Below are positions 1-8,978 of a stretch of 64,000 nucleotides of DNA, in pieces. Location of the stretch: the NCBI GenBank assembly GCA_004193545.1, contig RPGO01000026.1, positions 1-64,000 of the forward strand. The letters run 5' to 3'. The DNA comes from Candidatus Argoarchaeum ethanivorans (GTDB lineage Archaea; Halobacteriota; Methanosarcinia; Methanosarcinales; EX4572-44). The notes below the pieces were generated by a model that saw only the letters and a list, made by a program, of their open reading frames with translations, ran no database searches and was not told the DNA's origin. Made by a program: the position numbers and the translations under genes. Numbering within the stretch: position 1 is the stretch's first letter; each line of letters starts with the position of its first letter.

Positions 1-199
1 TCAAATTAGCTTTAACTCCAGCTTTCCCATACTTGATCGCTACTTTTTGATGGCATTGTAGTAGAAAATCAGCTACAATAGACCATTTCTCACCAACATA
101 CGCCCAATATCGTTAGGCATATTTCACCATTATTACGACCAACAATCTGCCATATTTCGTGAGCTTGATCTCATCGAGGATAAAAAGATAGGATAGAAG

Positions 200-522
200 C
201 GTTATCTGTACAAAGCCCTGGAAAAACGGGACGAGGACAGCATTCACATCGTCTTTTATGATCTTCCCGATTCGTATTTTGAGGGGAGAAATGTGAGCTA
301 GCAAGCGTGGGGTGAGCCAAGAGCCAACTGGATTTCGGAAAAAAGAGTTGTCCTCTCACTTCTGGTGAACTCCAGCGGCTATCCCTTCGCATAAGACATA
401 CCCGAAGATTACACAGCGGATGTCGAAACGATCAAGGTTTGTCGATTCAGTGGAAAACAGATTTCAGGTTTGGAGATAACGAGATAGTGCTGGTTTTTGA
501 CAGGGAAACGATCTCCATGATG
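200..522 (+). pseudogene. Decayed IS1634/IS4-type transposase fragment
   Basis: Read on the plus strand, this stretch encodes recognisable middle parts of a DDE transposase: LYKALEKRDED, HIVFYDLPDSYFEG, KRVVLSLLVNSSGYPFA, DYTADVETIK, and after two frame changes VDSVENRFQV and VLVFDRETISMMN. These match the order of conserved blocks in IS1634-type transposases (the Y-FEG block, the R-V-L-L-V block, the F-DR block). In-frame TAG and TAA codons and frame changes show it is dead. It ends at the first CRISPR repeat, so the array's left end lies inside or against a broken transposase. No N-terminal part could be recognised in bases 1-199. Family placement is from memory of the motif order. Confidence 0.65.
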
Positions 523-523
523 A

Positions 524-1361
524 ATTTTAATCCCTCTAAGGTCTGATTTTAACATAATAGAATACTTATTCGTAGCACTAAGCATCTTAATTTCAATCCC
601 TCTAAGGTCTGATTTTAACATTTGCCCTATGGCAGGTTCATATTTTGCTCATAAGCTATTTCAATCCCTCTAAGGTCTGATTTTAACATTTGCCCTATGG
701 CAGGTTCATATTTTGCTCATAAGCTATTTCAATCCCTCTAAGGTCTGATTTTAACATTTGCCCTATGGCAGGTTCATATTTTGCTCATAAGCTATTTCAA
801 TCCCTCTAAGGTCTGATTTTAACATTTGCCCTATGGCAGGTTCATATTTTGCTCATAAGCTATTTCAATCCCTCTAAGGTCTGATTTTAACCAAGCTTCT
901 TAGCATCCGTCTTTTTACCGAATACAATATTTCAATCCCTCTAAGGTCTGATTTTAACGCAGAAGCAATAAGACTTTATCCGTTCCTATCTATCATTTCA
1001 ATCCCTCTAAGGTCTGATTTTAACGTGACTTTAGTTATTGGAGAAGGCGAAAACGAAATACATTTCAATCCCTCTAAGGTCTGATTTTAACAAGAGAAAT
1101 TTAGGACTCAGTGGAATTGTGGCAATTGCATTTCAATCCCTCTAAGGTCTGATTTTAACTTTTTGTACGCTTGCTATAGACGCTCAAAATCCAACATTTC
1201 AATCCCTCTAAGGTCTGATTTTAACGATTTCATCGGCGATATCGCAACCATAAGAGGGAACGCATTTCAATCCCTCTAAGGTCTGATTTTAACGAAGCTC
1301 AACGGTTGATCGAAGCACTACAAAAGTTTGTATTTCAATCCATCTAAGGTCTGATTTTAAC
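524..1361 (-). CRISPR. CRISPR array, 13 repeats of 30 bp, 12 spacers
   Basis: The plus-strand repeat begins ATTTCAATCCCTCTAAGG and ends GATTTTAAC (30 bp). Repeats start at 524, 590, 658, 726, 794, 862, 929, 995, 1062, 1130, 1196, 1264 and 1332; spacers are 36-38 bp. On the minus strand the repeat starts GTTAAAATC and ends ATTGAAAT, the usual 5'-handle end of archaeal type I/III repeats, so transcription is inferred leftwards, in the same direction as the cas genes. The repeat at 524 has C to T in the handle and the one at 1332 has C to A. Four consecutive spacers are identical. No leader is visible between the right-hand repeat and the stop codon of the neighbouring cas gene (3 bp). Confidence 0.97.
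620..891 (-). repeat. Four tandem 68-bp spacer-repeat units with an identical spacer
   Basis: Spacers at 620-657, 688-725, 756-793 and 824-861 are the same 38-bp sequence (starting ATTTGCCCTATGGCAGG). Together with their repeats they form a perfect 68-bp tandem repeat. This lies towards the presumed leader-distal end. It looks like unit amplification by recombination rather than four acquisitions; an assembly error is possible. Confidence 0.95.
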
Positions 1362-1364
1362 AGT

Positions 1365-2362
1365 TCAGTATTTTTCATTTCTTCTTCCCGTAGAAAATAT
1401 GCCAAATCCGCAGTTGCACCAGAGACCAATCCCAAAGGAGGCACCTATTGCCAGTTGACTTTTGACATCCTCTGTTATTTCATCAAATTCTAACCAGAAT
1501 TGACTTTCGATCCCTGCTGATAACCTGCTCTCTTTTCGTCCAATTTCATAGGAATATCTGTTTATAAATTCTGGTATCAGTCTCATTTCCGTAGATGAAA
1601 TAGCTGATGATTTCGTCATTTTGTCAATACAAATATCATTATACCTTTTGTTGAGCAGTGTAGAGAACACATGTCCTGAATTTTTTGTGTCGAAGGCTTC
1701 TTTGGAGTTATTGAATATAAGTGGTGTTTGAAATTCGATTTCTACTTTTGAATTATCAGGTTCAAGTTTATCATAACTACAGTAAACTAAATCTTCAACA
1801 CTCTTCTCATCAATCCTCTCAATATCAAACCTGCCAAAACCTATGCTTTTGAATCGTCCAATTCCGTTTTGCGATGCTAAATTAATAGCATCTGTCAGTT
1901 TATCAACAACATCAATTGCATCGTCAAACAGTGATACGGAAAACTGGAATTCAACCCCGCTTGGAATGCATTCTGCGTTCACTATCATTCCTTCTGCTGC
2001 GCTCCGGCTGTCTTTTGTCAGCGCAATTCGAGTGAACATATCGTATTTTGATTTTTCTTTTAAAATTCCACATGAAAAGATAGCGTTTGTCTTTTGCGTA
2101 TCGAAGAAAGATTTTACAGGACAATTCTCATGGCAGTCTGAATGAAACCTTTGTATTTCATGATAACTGTGTAATTTCCCCAGCTCGTTTATATGTTTCT
2201 GCAATGCAGTTCGATCAATGCTTTCAGTATGGCGCCTCTCAGGCTTGTGCCTGCTATAAATGGGGCACATTTTAACAGGTTTCGGTATTCTCTCTGCGTG
2301 GTGTGGAATGGGCTTTTTAATGTGCAGTTAAAAGAGAATACTGTACCCTCTCTAAGATTCAT
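1365..2362 (-). pseudogene. Type III CRISPR RAMP-superfamily (Cas7/Cas5-like) gene, frameshifted
   Basis: The open frame from 2270 to 1365 begins with a nonsense N-terminus, but the real start is in another frame. An ATG at 2362 overlaps the end of the upstream csm3-like gene and encodes MNLREGTVFSFNCTLKSPF, then TTQREYRNLLKCAPFIAGTS and LRGAILKALIE, a typical RAMP N-terminus with the G-[ST]-S-L-R-G motif. That frame stops near 2190; the downstream frame carries the rest, including two glycine-rich loops (GIGRFKSIGFGRF and a C-terminal GIGLWCNCGFGIF) and a small Cys cluster (DCHENCP). One base must be lost or gained around 2190-2230. It is the last gene of the cas operon, with its TGA 3 bp from the array. 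Sequencing error, true pseudogene and programmed shift are all possible. Exact subunit identity is uncertain (Csm5/Csx10/Cas6-like). Confidence 0.75.
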
Positions 2363-3110
2363 GCTTGCTCAGCTTTTCTTCGAATGCTTTCATGTAATCT
2401 TCTGTATGTAATGTTTTATCCTCTGGCGCCCGCTCTCCATTTTCAAATGTGTTCTGGGTGATTTTTTTAACCTGAGTGTCGATCTCTCCGTACCCAGCGG
2501 TTTTTTTTGCTCCCAGTCCCATCAGTTTTAAGACCTCCAGAGACCTGAGTATCGCTCCTATCTGCCAGTTTTCTGCATTGACTATGCGAATTGTTCCCAG
2601 AAAGACTGCGCCTTCGTCCACTGCTTCAAGTTCCATGAGTGAGCCCTCTGATTGGGCGTTTGTGTCTCGTCTGATAGCAACATGTGTGCGTTTTATAGGC
2701 ACGATCTCTGATTCGGGTCGAGCATCCAGGAACATCGCTCTGCCGCTCAAGCTTGCTGCGCCAAACAAGTCGCACGCTGGGCAGACATTACCTCTGGAAT
2801 AGTCACACGGCGGCAGTCTTTTAAGCTCCTTCGCATAATCATCTTTCCTCCCTCTCTGTTTAACTGTCTTTGGAATCGATGCCTCTGGAATGCACACATC
2901 GATACCACTTTCAGACATTATTGATTCTGTAGTACTCCGTAATGCACCCTTGATGCTTGACCCTGGTATCACAGGAACTCCACCAATCTTTATTATGGGC
3001 TGATCCACAATCGAATATCCAGCAGACTTTCCCACATGGATAACCAGGCAACTGCGCGTTGTGTACTGAACTTCTATCTCAGTAATTGTTTCTAACTTTT
3101 CAAATACCAT
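2352..3110 (-). CDS. Csm3/Csx7-like RAMP protein (type III backbone subunit)
   Basis: A 252-residue RAMP protein. The motif VPVIPGSSIKGALRS (about residues 45-60), the CPACDLFGA segment and the THVAIRRDTNAQSEGSL block are typical of Csm3/Cmr4/Csx7 proteins, which polymerise along crRNA and cut target RNA every six nucleotides. Asp36, in IVDQPI, sits where Csm3 carries its catalytic aspartate, so target RNA cleavage may be retained (inference). It starts 2 bp after the cas10 stop and its stop overlaps the ATG of the next RAMP gene, so all three are one transcript. It is the only clear Cas7-type gene here; no small subunit is visible. Confidence 0.88.
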   Translation of the reverse strand: MVFEKLETITEIEVQYTTRSCLVIHVGKSAGYSIVDQPIIKIGGVPVIPGSSIKGALRSTTESIMSESGIDVCIPEASIPKTVKQRGRKDDYAKELKRLPPCDYSRGNVCPACDLFGAASLSGRAMFLDARPESEIVPIKRTHVAIRRDTNAQSEGSLMELEAVDEGAVFLGTIRIVNAENWQIGAILRSLEVLKLMGLGAKKTAGYGEIDTQVKKITQNTFENGERAPEDKTLHTEDYMKAFEEKLSKHES

Positions 3111-3112
3111 AT

Positions 3113-5110
3113 TTATCTCCTCCTTTTATTATATCTATTCTTACTGCGTGGGACAAGTTTACCAATATATTTGATGAATATCGCTCGTTTTATTCGGTTC
3201 TGATACTCACCTTCCGCCGGTTTCAGCTGGTTAATCGCATCAGCCAACCGTTTTCCGAACTCTCGGAGTTTGTCTTCACGTGTATCCAGTTCAAGCAGCA
3301 GTTCATCAATACTCGTATTCATAGCCACACCAGACAAACTATTTAGTTGAGTTGATGTCACGTTGCTATTTCGTGCAGTCTCTGCAAGTTCTCTTATTCT
3401 ACTAACTTCATCTGATTGAAACATCGTTACACATCCACCTGATATATCATAAATAACATCTCCATTTAAGCTATTATAAGTTGGCATCGATTCTATGAGG
3501 CTCCAGAAAGGAGTCTTGGTATTGCAGCTCATCAGAACAAGCGATGGGTTTAACCGTAAATCCAGTCGTTTTGTATTGAGGTATCGCAGGAAATCCCATG
3601 GCTGTGTCTCTGTTTCCCTGAAGAGATACCCTGTGAACTGCGGTGAATTGAACAGGGTTTTTTCGTAATCCCCGATGATGAGGCCATCGACATCCTCCTG
3701 AAATAACGATAATTCACGCAGCGCCTGCAAGTATTCAAGTATTCCACAATCGGTTGGTGGAATCAAATATGGATCTATCCTGCACTCAGCAAGGAAGCGG
3801 CTGATTAACTTCTCTTCAGCTACCTTTTGTGAATGCTCTACCAAATCGTCTGGTAGTTTTAAGAAGATATACGACAGACGCTCCCCTTCTCCGCCGATAA
3901 CGTCAAGATCATATCCTGTAGATTTTTTGCGCAGGTTGTAACAGAAATCACACAGAACGTGCCCCTTATCATCTTCTTTTTTGTCACCTTCAATCGGTTT
4001 TCCACACGCTGTGCAGATATAATCCTGATGCGGACTATCACTCAAAATTTTATCAGATAGGATTGTGTAGTATCTCTTGATGACTCGATGTCCTCTGACA
4101 AATATATTTTTATGAGAAGTTTTTGTATCAGAATTTAGATCTATCGCACAACTATATTCATTAACGTTAACTGTGAGCGAAAAGAACAGATCTAATCCAT
4201 TTAATACTTCACTTAGCTTTTCAAGTACAGTCTCATGTGACGGATGCAGCAATACAAGGCTGTTTTTGTTGTAAAACAGAAAAGGATTCGATTTTTTATG
4301 TGGTATCCCATTGAGTTTACTGCGATAGTGACCGAAAAGTTTGTTAAGAATTTCTGTGGATAATTTTTCTGTTAGTGAATGCAGTCCACTGACCTCCCTC
4401 ATTCGGTAAAACGTCCTGAGCGAGTCGGGAGTTATTTCAATAACAGAAAAACTAAATTCCTTAAAATCTCTTAAATCGTCATATTTTTCGAGTTCATCGC
4501 ACAAGAACAGGAACAAAGCAGCACTCAACTGGTGGTGCATCGCCAATGACAGATGAGGCAGGAGTGTCTTAAAAGGGTAGTTTAAGAGTTTATCTTGGAT
4601 CTTAAGTATGTTGTTTGCCCACCAATTAGGAGTAGGTGATTTTTCCAATTTACCAAAAATCTCTTTGAGAGACGAATTCGCTTTACTATCATTCCATATT
4701 TCCAGCGTACCGTAATACGGAACAAAATATTTTTCACGACTTTTAATCTCGCTGATTTTATCTTCACCGACAACTTCTTTGATCTTATCTTCATTTGGAA
4801 GCATGCTTGATTGAATCTTATCTGAAAGAATTAACGCATATTCAATTTTTGACAACTTAGTAAAATCAAATATTTTTTCGTTCTTAACATTTCCATGGTG
4901 AATTGAGATCAAATCCACAACATTCTCCCCAAGAAGTTCAACAAAGTCAATTCCAGTTCTCTTGCCAACTGCTATCAAGTCCCAATGATGCACCCATGTG
5001 TTATTTTTAAGTGCCATTTTTCCAATATCATGCAGGGCAGCGGCAATGAACCCTTCAAATAATGTATATTTTCTCCATTTATCCACCCTTATCCTACAAC
5101 ACACCTTCAC
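3113..5110 (-). CDS. cas10: Cas10 large subunit with HD domain and degenerate palm motif
   Basis: A 665-residue Cas10/Csm1-like protein with a GTG start. An HD nuclease signature lies at the N-terminus (ALHDIGKMA, His27-Asp28, then HHWD and a later HH at ISIHHG). A C4 zinc finger follows at about residues 366-390 (CTACGKP and CDFC). Where the second palm domain normally has GGDD, the sequence is SGGCV (about residues 557-561), followed by a helix like that after GGDD in active proteins (DEVSRIRELAETA). Known family rule: GGDD is needed to make cyclic oligoadenylate, so this Cas10 probably cuts ssDNA through HD but does not signal. That resembles subtypes with an inactivated cyclase. No Csm6/Csx1 effector is encoded nearby, which fits. 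Confidence 0.88.
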   Translation of the reverse strand: MKVCCRIRVDKWRKYTLFEGFIAAALHDIGKMALKNNTWVHHWDLIAVGKRTGIDFVELLGENVVDLISIHHGNVKNEKIFDFTKLSKIEYALILSDKIQSSMLPNEDKIKEVVGEDKISEIKSREKYFVPYYGTLEIWNDSKANSSLKEIFGKLEKSPTPNWWANNILKIQDKLLNYPFKTLLPHLSLAMHHQLSAALFLFLCDELEKYDDLRDFKEFSFSVIEITPDSLRTFYRMREVSGLHSLTEKLSTEILNKLFGHYRSKLNGIPHKKSNPFLFYNKNSLVLLHPSHETVLEKLSEVLNGLDLFFSLTVNVNEYSCAIDLNSDTKTSHKNIFVRGHRVIKRYYTILSDKILSDSPHQDYICTACGKPIEGDKKEDDKGHVLCDFCYNLRKKSTGYDLDVIGGEGERLSYIFLKLPDDLVEHSQKVAEEKLISRFLAECRIDPYLIPPTDCGILEYLQALRELSLFQEDVDGLIIGDYEKTLFNSPQFTGYLFRETETQPWDFLRYLNTKRLDLRLNPSLVLMSCNTKTPFWSLIESMPTYNSLNGDVIYDISGGCVTMFQSDEVSRIRELAETARNSNVTSTQLNSLSGVAMNTSIDELLLELDTREDKLREFGKRLADAINQLKPAEGEYQNRIKRAIFIKYIGKLVPRSKNRYNKRRR

Positions 5111-5340
5111 GTCTTTTGATGTTAAATGCCTTAAATTCTTTCAGACAAGAACAACACACTAATCAATTAAATATCTTTTTACAGTAGTGCACCATTTCAC
5201 CACCACATCACGAGCGGCTTGTATTCCTTTTCACCGATAAAGTGTTTTGTTAGTTTATATAATTCGATTCTGATGAGTCTTTTGAATGATACTTTTCTGT
5301 TCAGTCCACGGTGTAGCTTTCAGGAGGTTGTGCGTTGGTG

Positions 5341-6075
5341 TTATCCTGTGTTTATGATCTCCACACACCCAAAGCCCATGGCGTTCTTTTCCCCGAGTCC
5401 AGCGTCGTATGCAAATTTAAGTAGTTGGGGGGCTGCCTGGATTTGCAAGTTCATGAGGTTGCATCGTCGATAGTTTTCTGCGATTTTGATTCGTTTTGGT
5501 TTGATGTTGGAGGTTTTTATTGTGTCGAAGTAGTCTTTTTCAGGTGGTTTGTTGTAGAATTTGGTGTACCGTTCTACAAGGTTTTTGTGCATATTTTCAT
5601 AGAATTTGGGTTCGTTTGGGTAGAGGTCGGTTTCTCTTATTTTTCCGTTATGGTATCGTTGTGTTTTTATGTATATTGGTGATATTGTTTTGAAGGTACA
5701 TTCGTTCTTGAACTGTGGTGGTGTGAGTATTTCAATGCGTTCGATTGTGAAATCAGCCCTTCTGTGCAGTCCTTTAAGGTAAAATTCCGGGTTCATAAGC
5801 AGGCCCTCTGCAAAGCTCTTGATAAATCTGTCATCCGGAGACGACAGAAAGAAATGTGCCCTGTTAAAGCTCAGTCCTGTTTCACATCGTTTTTTATCTT
5901 CAAGTATCAGGTTGGAAAATGTGTAAAATTTGAATCCCTTGTGCGAGTGTGTCTCATTTGCAAGTTCAACATCAGACTCTGCGAGTTTTTTGTAGAGCAT
6001 CGATGCAATTTCGTACTGGTAATTGTAGTCTATCGGAATGTTTGATCGTTTCAATATGGTTATTTTGCCCCTCAC
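5341..6075 (-). CDS. cas6: Cas6 CRISPR RNA endoribonuclease
   Basis: A 244-residue Cas6 that would cut pre-crRNA at the base of the repeat to leave an 8-nt handle. The C-terminal glycine-rich loop is clear (GLGEKNAMGFGCVEI). His43, His45 and Lys47 (ETHSHKGFKFYTFSNL) are in the region that supplies the general base in other Cas6 proteins. It is the first gene of the minus-strand cas operon, 230 bp upstream of the cas10 start. That gap (5111-5340) has only a short coding-looking minus-strand stretch ([20 protein letters not shown]) that I cannot assign; it may be debris or an unrecognised N-terminal extension. Confidence 0.93.
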   Translation of the reverse strand: MRGKITILKRSNIPIDYNYQYEIASMLYKKLAESDVELANETHSHKGFKFYTFSNLILEDKKRCETGLSFNRAHFFLSSPDDRFIKSFAEGLLMNPEFYLKGLHRRADFTIERIEILTPPQFKNECTFKTISPIYIKTQRYHNGKIRETDLYPNEPKFYENMHKNLVERYTKFYNKPPEKDYFDTIKTSNIKPKRIKIAENYRRCNLMNLQIQAAPQLLKFAYDAGLGEKNAMGFGCVEIINTG

Positions 6076-6139
6076 GTCACAGTCACCACTAGATTATTCA
6101 GATTCATTATTGTAGTTATAATCTTAATTAAATTAAATT

Positions 6140-6847
6140 TTATTGGTACCGGTTGAGAATCTTTGTGGGAATGTTCCTATTGTGTATCGCTGTTGCAATT
6201 AGCGCTCCACGCACCCCTATATTATCAAGGGTTTCAATATCCTTCATATTTCTTATGCCTCCACCAACTAATATGTCGTGCTCTGATTGAGTACACAGTT
6301 CTTCAAGAAGCTCGATATTGAACCCGCTGCTTGTTCCAACACGATCAAGATCAAGTACGATTATATGATTAATCTCAAGCTTATTGAGTGTGGAGACAAT
6401 ATCGATGGGCTTTAAGGTTGCTCTGTTTGTTGCCAACACTCTGCCGTGTTTTATATCAATACTTACATTGACTCTTCCGGGAAAGCGTTTTGAAGCGTTG
6501 ATTATTGTGTTTATATCTGCTGTTTCGGTTCCTATCACTGCAGTATTACTGACTGCAAGGCATGGTTCAAGGTCTTCGATTGTTACGATGCCAGTATCTG
6601 CCATTAATACGGTATGCTTTGATAATTCCTTTATCAGTCTATAATTATCTGTGCCTGTTTTCTGAAGCCTGTTCAGATCGGCTACATAAGTTTGTTCTGG
6701 TTTTAACTGTTTTATTATCTCAAGTGGATCAGAGCTATCGCATACCTTGCTTGTGATATGAATCGGCTTGTAGTTTTCACGTCTGCCACCTGATGCGTGC
6801 AAAACGATACCGTTAAGTATGTCAAGTACAAAAACAATCTGAAACAT
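6140..6847 (-). CDS. HisA-like TIM-barrel protein
   Basis: A 235-residue protein of the HisA/HisF (His_biosynth) family. Visible strands of the barrel include VFVLDILNGIVLH near the N-terminus, TVLMADTGI, VNVSIDIKHGRV, HIIVLDLDRVGTSSG and DILVGGGIRN, with a phosphate-binding GALIAT loop near the C-terminus. In methanogens and relatives such a HisA-like gene is often next to mfnB and is thought to serve C1-carrier or related cofactor synthesis rather than histidine. Here it is divergent from mfnB with only about 50 bp between starts, so the two probably share a promoter region. Its exact reaction is not known to me; a true HisA role is not excluded. Confidence 0.8.
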   Translation of the reverse strand: MFQIVFVLDILNGIVLHASGGRRENYKPIHITSKVCDSSDPLEIIKQLKPEQTYVADLNRLQKTGTDNYRLIKELSKHTVLMADTGIVTIEDLEPCLAVSNTAVIGTETADINTIINASKRFPGRVNVSIDIKHGRVLATNRATLKPIDIVSTLNKLEINHIIVLDLDRVGTSSGFNIELLEELCTQSEHDILVGGGIRNMKDIETLDNIGVRGALIATAIHNRNIPTKILNRYQ

Positions 6848-6900
6848 ATTACTATTGAAGTGTTTATTAGATTTAAAGAGTGTAGGTATATGACATGACT

Positions 6901-7599
6901 ATGAAACTGCTTGTAAGCCCGATTAGCGTGGAAGAAGCGAGGATTGCCCTCGATGGTGGTGCAGATATTATTGATGTGAAAAATCCAAAAGAAGGCTCCC
7001 TTGGTGCGAACTTCCCGGATGTTATTCAAAGTGTCAAACGCGTCATCACAAAACCAATGAGTGTTGCCATAGGTGATTTTAATTATAAGCCAGGCACCGC
7101 ATCCCTTGCTGCACTTGGTGCTTCAGTGGCTGGTGCAGATTATATAAAGATTGGTCTTTTTGACGTGCAGACCAGAGAACAGGCATCTGAAATGACTGAA
7201 CGCGTCACAAAGGCAGTCAAACAATACGATTCAAAAAAGAAAGTTGTAATATGTGGTTATTCAGATTATAATCGAATAAATTCTATTTCTCCTTTTGAAC
7301 TTCCTGGGATAGTAAGTGATGCTGGCGCTGATGTGGTGATGATGGATACCGGGGTTAAGGATGGCAGGTCCACTCTTGAGTTTTTGAACCTTGAAAAGCT
7401 CGAGAGTTTCATTGGTTCAGCCCACCAATATGGACTTCTGGCAGCTATTGCAGGAAGCCTCACGTTTGAAGATATTGAAGCGCTAAAAGAAGTAGCGCCA
7501 GATATTATCGGTGTGCGTGGATGTGTGTGTGGTGGCGATCGAAACAGCAGCATCAAACTTGAACTTGTAAGAGAACTGAAAGAGAGAATTCATCATTGA
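6901..7599 (+). CDS. mfnB: (5-formylfuran-3-yl)methyl phosphate synthase
   Basis: MfnB (DUF556) condenses two glyceraldehyde-3-phosphates to the furan precursor of methanofuran. The active-site lysine lies in DVKNPKEG, a second lysine in DYIKIGLFD, and the DTGVKDG segment supplies the Asp/Lys pair. An ATG at 6895 is in frame; I prefer the one at 6901 (MKLLVSPISVEEAR) because it puts the first lysine at residue 27 as in the characterised family. The C-terminus GVRGCVCGGDRNS is also typical. Presence of methanofuran synthesis points to a C1-metabolising archaeon. It is transcribed away from the HisA-like gene. Confidence 0.95.
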   Translation: MKLLVSPISVEEARIALDGGADIIDVKNPKEGSLGANFPDVIQSVKRVITKPMSVAIGDFNYKPGTASLAALGASVAGADYIKIGLFDVQTREQASEMTERVTKAVKQYDSKKKVVICGYSDYNRINSISPFELPGIVSDAGADVVMMDTGVKDGRSTLEFLNLEKLESFIGSAHQYGLLAAIAGSLTFEDIEALKEVAPDIIGVRGCVCGGDRNSSIKLELVRELKERIHH

Positions 7600-7719
7600 T
7601 ATGACAGGTCGTATCCGTTTTTTATAACTTTCTATTCATCTGCGTTTCTATGTAGTCTCTGTGCCCTCTGTGGTTTATGCTATAAAAGTTAAAAATTATA
7701 TTTATGTGACTGAAAAATC

Positions 7720-8913
7720 ATGTCAAAACTATTCAAAGAACTAACACCAGTACACATTGCACAAACAACATTTTTAAACACAGTAACTCCTGTTAACAGA
7801 ACAGAAACGCTTTTAATCGAAGATTGCTCCAACCGGGTGCTCACAAAAGAGATTATCGCACAAATTAACGTTCCGCACTACATGCGTGCAGCAATGGATG
7901 GATATGCGCTTCGAGCCAAAGACACACTTGCAGCAAGCACGACTTCGCCAGTCATACTGCACGAGTCAGATGCCATAACACCTCAAAGCTGCGTGCACGT
8001 ACACACAGGTTCATTACTGCCAGATAGTGCAGATGCGGTAATAATGGTAGAAGACACACAAAAACTTGACAACAACTTAATAGAAATAACAGCACAACTG
8101 CACCCTCATGAAAACGTAGGCGAAATTGGAGAAGACATGAAAAAAGGAGAACTTGTATTCCAGCAAAACCATACTCTCCATCCGGTAGATGTGTCAGTAT
8201 TAGCAAATCTCCAGGTAACACACGCAACCGTCTACCAGAAACCTGCCGTTTCAATCATTCCAACAGGCAATGAACTCATACCACGAAACAGCAAACAACC
8301 GCCAAAAGAAGGAGAAATCATCGAAACAAACAGCCTGATGGTTGGACTGTACGTGGAAAAATGGGGCGGAAAACCCATCATAAATAACATCGTACCAGAC
8401 AAACCAGAGTTAATAAAACAAGCCATCGTAAACAACCTCTCATCAGACATGATCATACTCTGCGGCGGCACATCAGTAGGTGACAGGGACCAAGTTCCAG
8501 CAGCAATCGAAAGTATTGGAACAATCCTCATCCGCGGCATCAAAGCAAGCCCTGGAAAGCCAACAACACTTGCAGCGATTAAGAACACACCAATTATCTG
8601 CATGCCGGGATACCCGGTTGCAGGATACGTAACGCTGCAGCTATTTGCCAAGCCAGCAATCAAAACTCTCGCTCATCAACCGTACCTACCGGAAAACATG
8701 ATAACACTCCCACTTGCAGAAAAAATAGCCTCCAAAGCTGGATATCTCACATTTGCACGCGTAAAAATAGAAAATAACACTGTAAAACCTATAATGAGCA
8801 GTGGTGCAAGCATCTTAAGCTCCATAGCACGTTCAGACGGGTATATTATGATACCAGAAGAAATCGAAGGATACAGCAAGGGTGAAGAGGTAACTATTAT
8901 ATTGGCAAATTAA
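7720..8913 (+). CDS. moeA: Molybdopterin molybdenumtransferase MoeA
   Basis: A 397-residue MoeA, which inserts molybdate (or tungstate) into adenylylated molybdopterin. The N-terminal domain has NVPHYMRAAMDGYA and LHPHENVGEIGEDM. The MoCF-binding domain has SIIPTGNEL, the CGGTSVGDRD loop (substrate Asp) and KASPGKPTTLA, then MPGYPVAG. There is a C-terminal MoeA_C domain. Length matches the family. It is followed 65 bp later by a Trm112-like gene and a ModE-like regulator, so molybdenum or tungsten use is a theme. A TATA-like AAAATTATATTTATG lies 20-30 bp upstream of the start. Confidence 0.95.
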   Translation: MSKLFKELTPVHIAQTTFLNTVTPVNRTETLLIEDCSNRVLTKEIIAQINVPHYMRAAMDGYALRAKDTLAASTTSPVILHESDAITPQSCVHVHTGSLLPDSADAVIMVEDTQKLDNNLIEITAQLHPHENVGEIGEDMKKGELVFQQNHTLHPVDVSVLANLQVTHATVYQKPAVSIIPTGNELIPRNSKQPPKEGEIIETNSLMVGLYVEKWGGKPIINNIVPDKPELIKQAIVNNLSSDMIILCGGTSVGDRDQVPAAIESIGTILIRGIKASPGKPTTLAAIKNTPIICMPGYPVAGYVTLQLFAKPAIKTLAHQPYLPENMITLPLAEKIASKAGYLTFARVKIENNTVKPIMSSGASILSSIARSDGYIMIPEEIEGYSKGEEVTIILAN

Positions 8914-8978
8914 TAAAACATAGAAATGATCAAATACTTTATAGTTCACTATATGCATTAAGTGTACGAGGTTTTATT

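Noticed and set aside
409-621. Minus-strand 70-codon ORF reading through CRISPR repeats
   Set aside because: It translates two repeats and a spacer (MLKSDLRGIEIK); it is an artefact of the array.
5111-5340. Possible lost N-terminus of Cas10 or a small cas gene
   Set aside because: There is only one short coding-like piece, no start codon and no recognisable motif.
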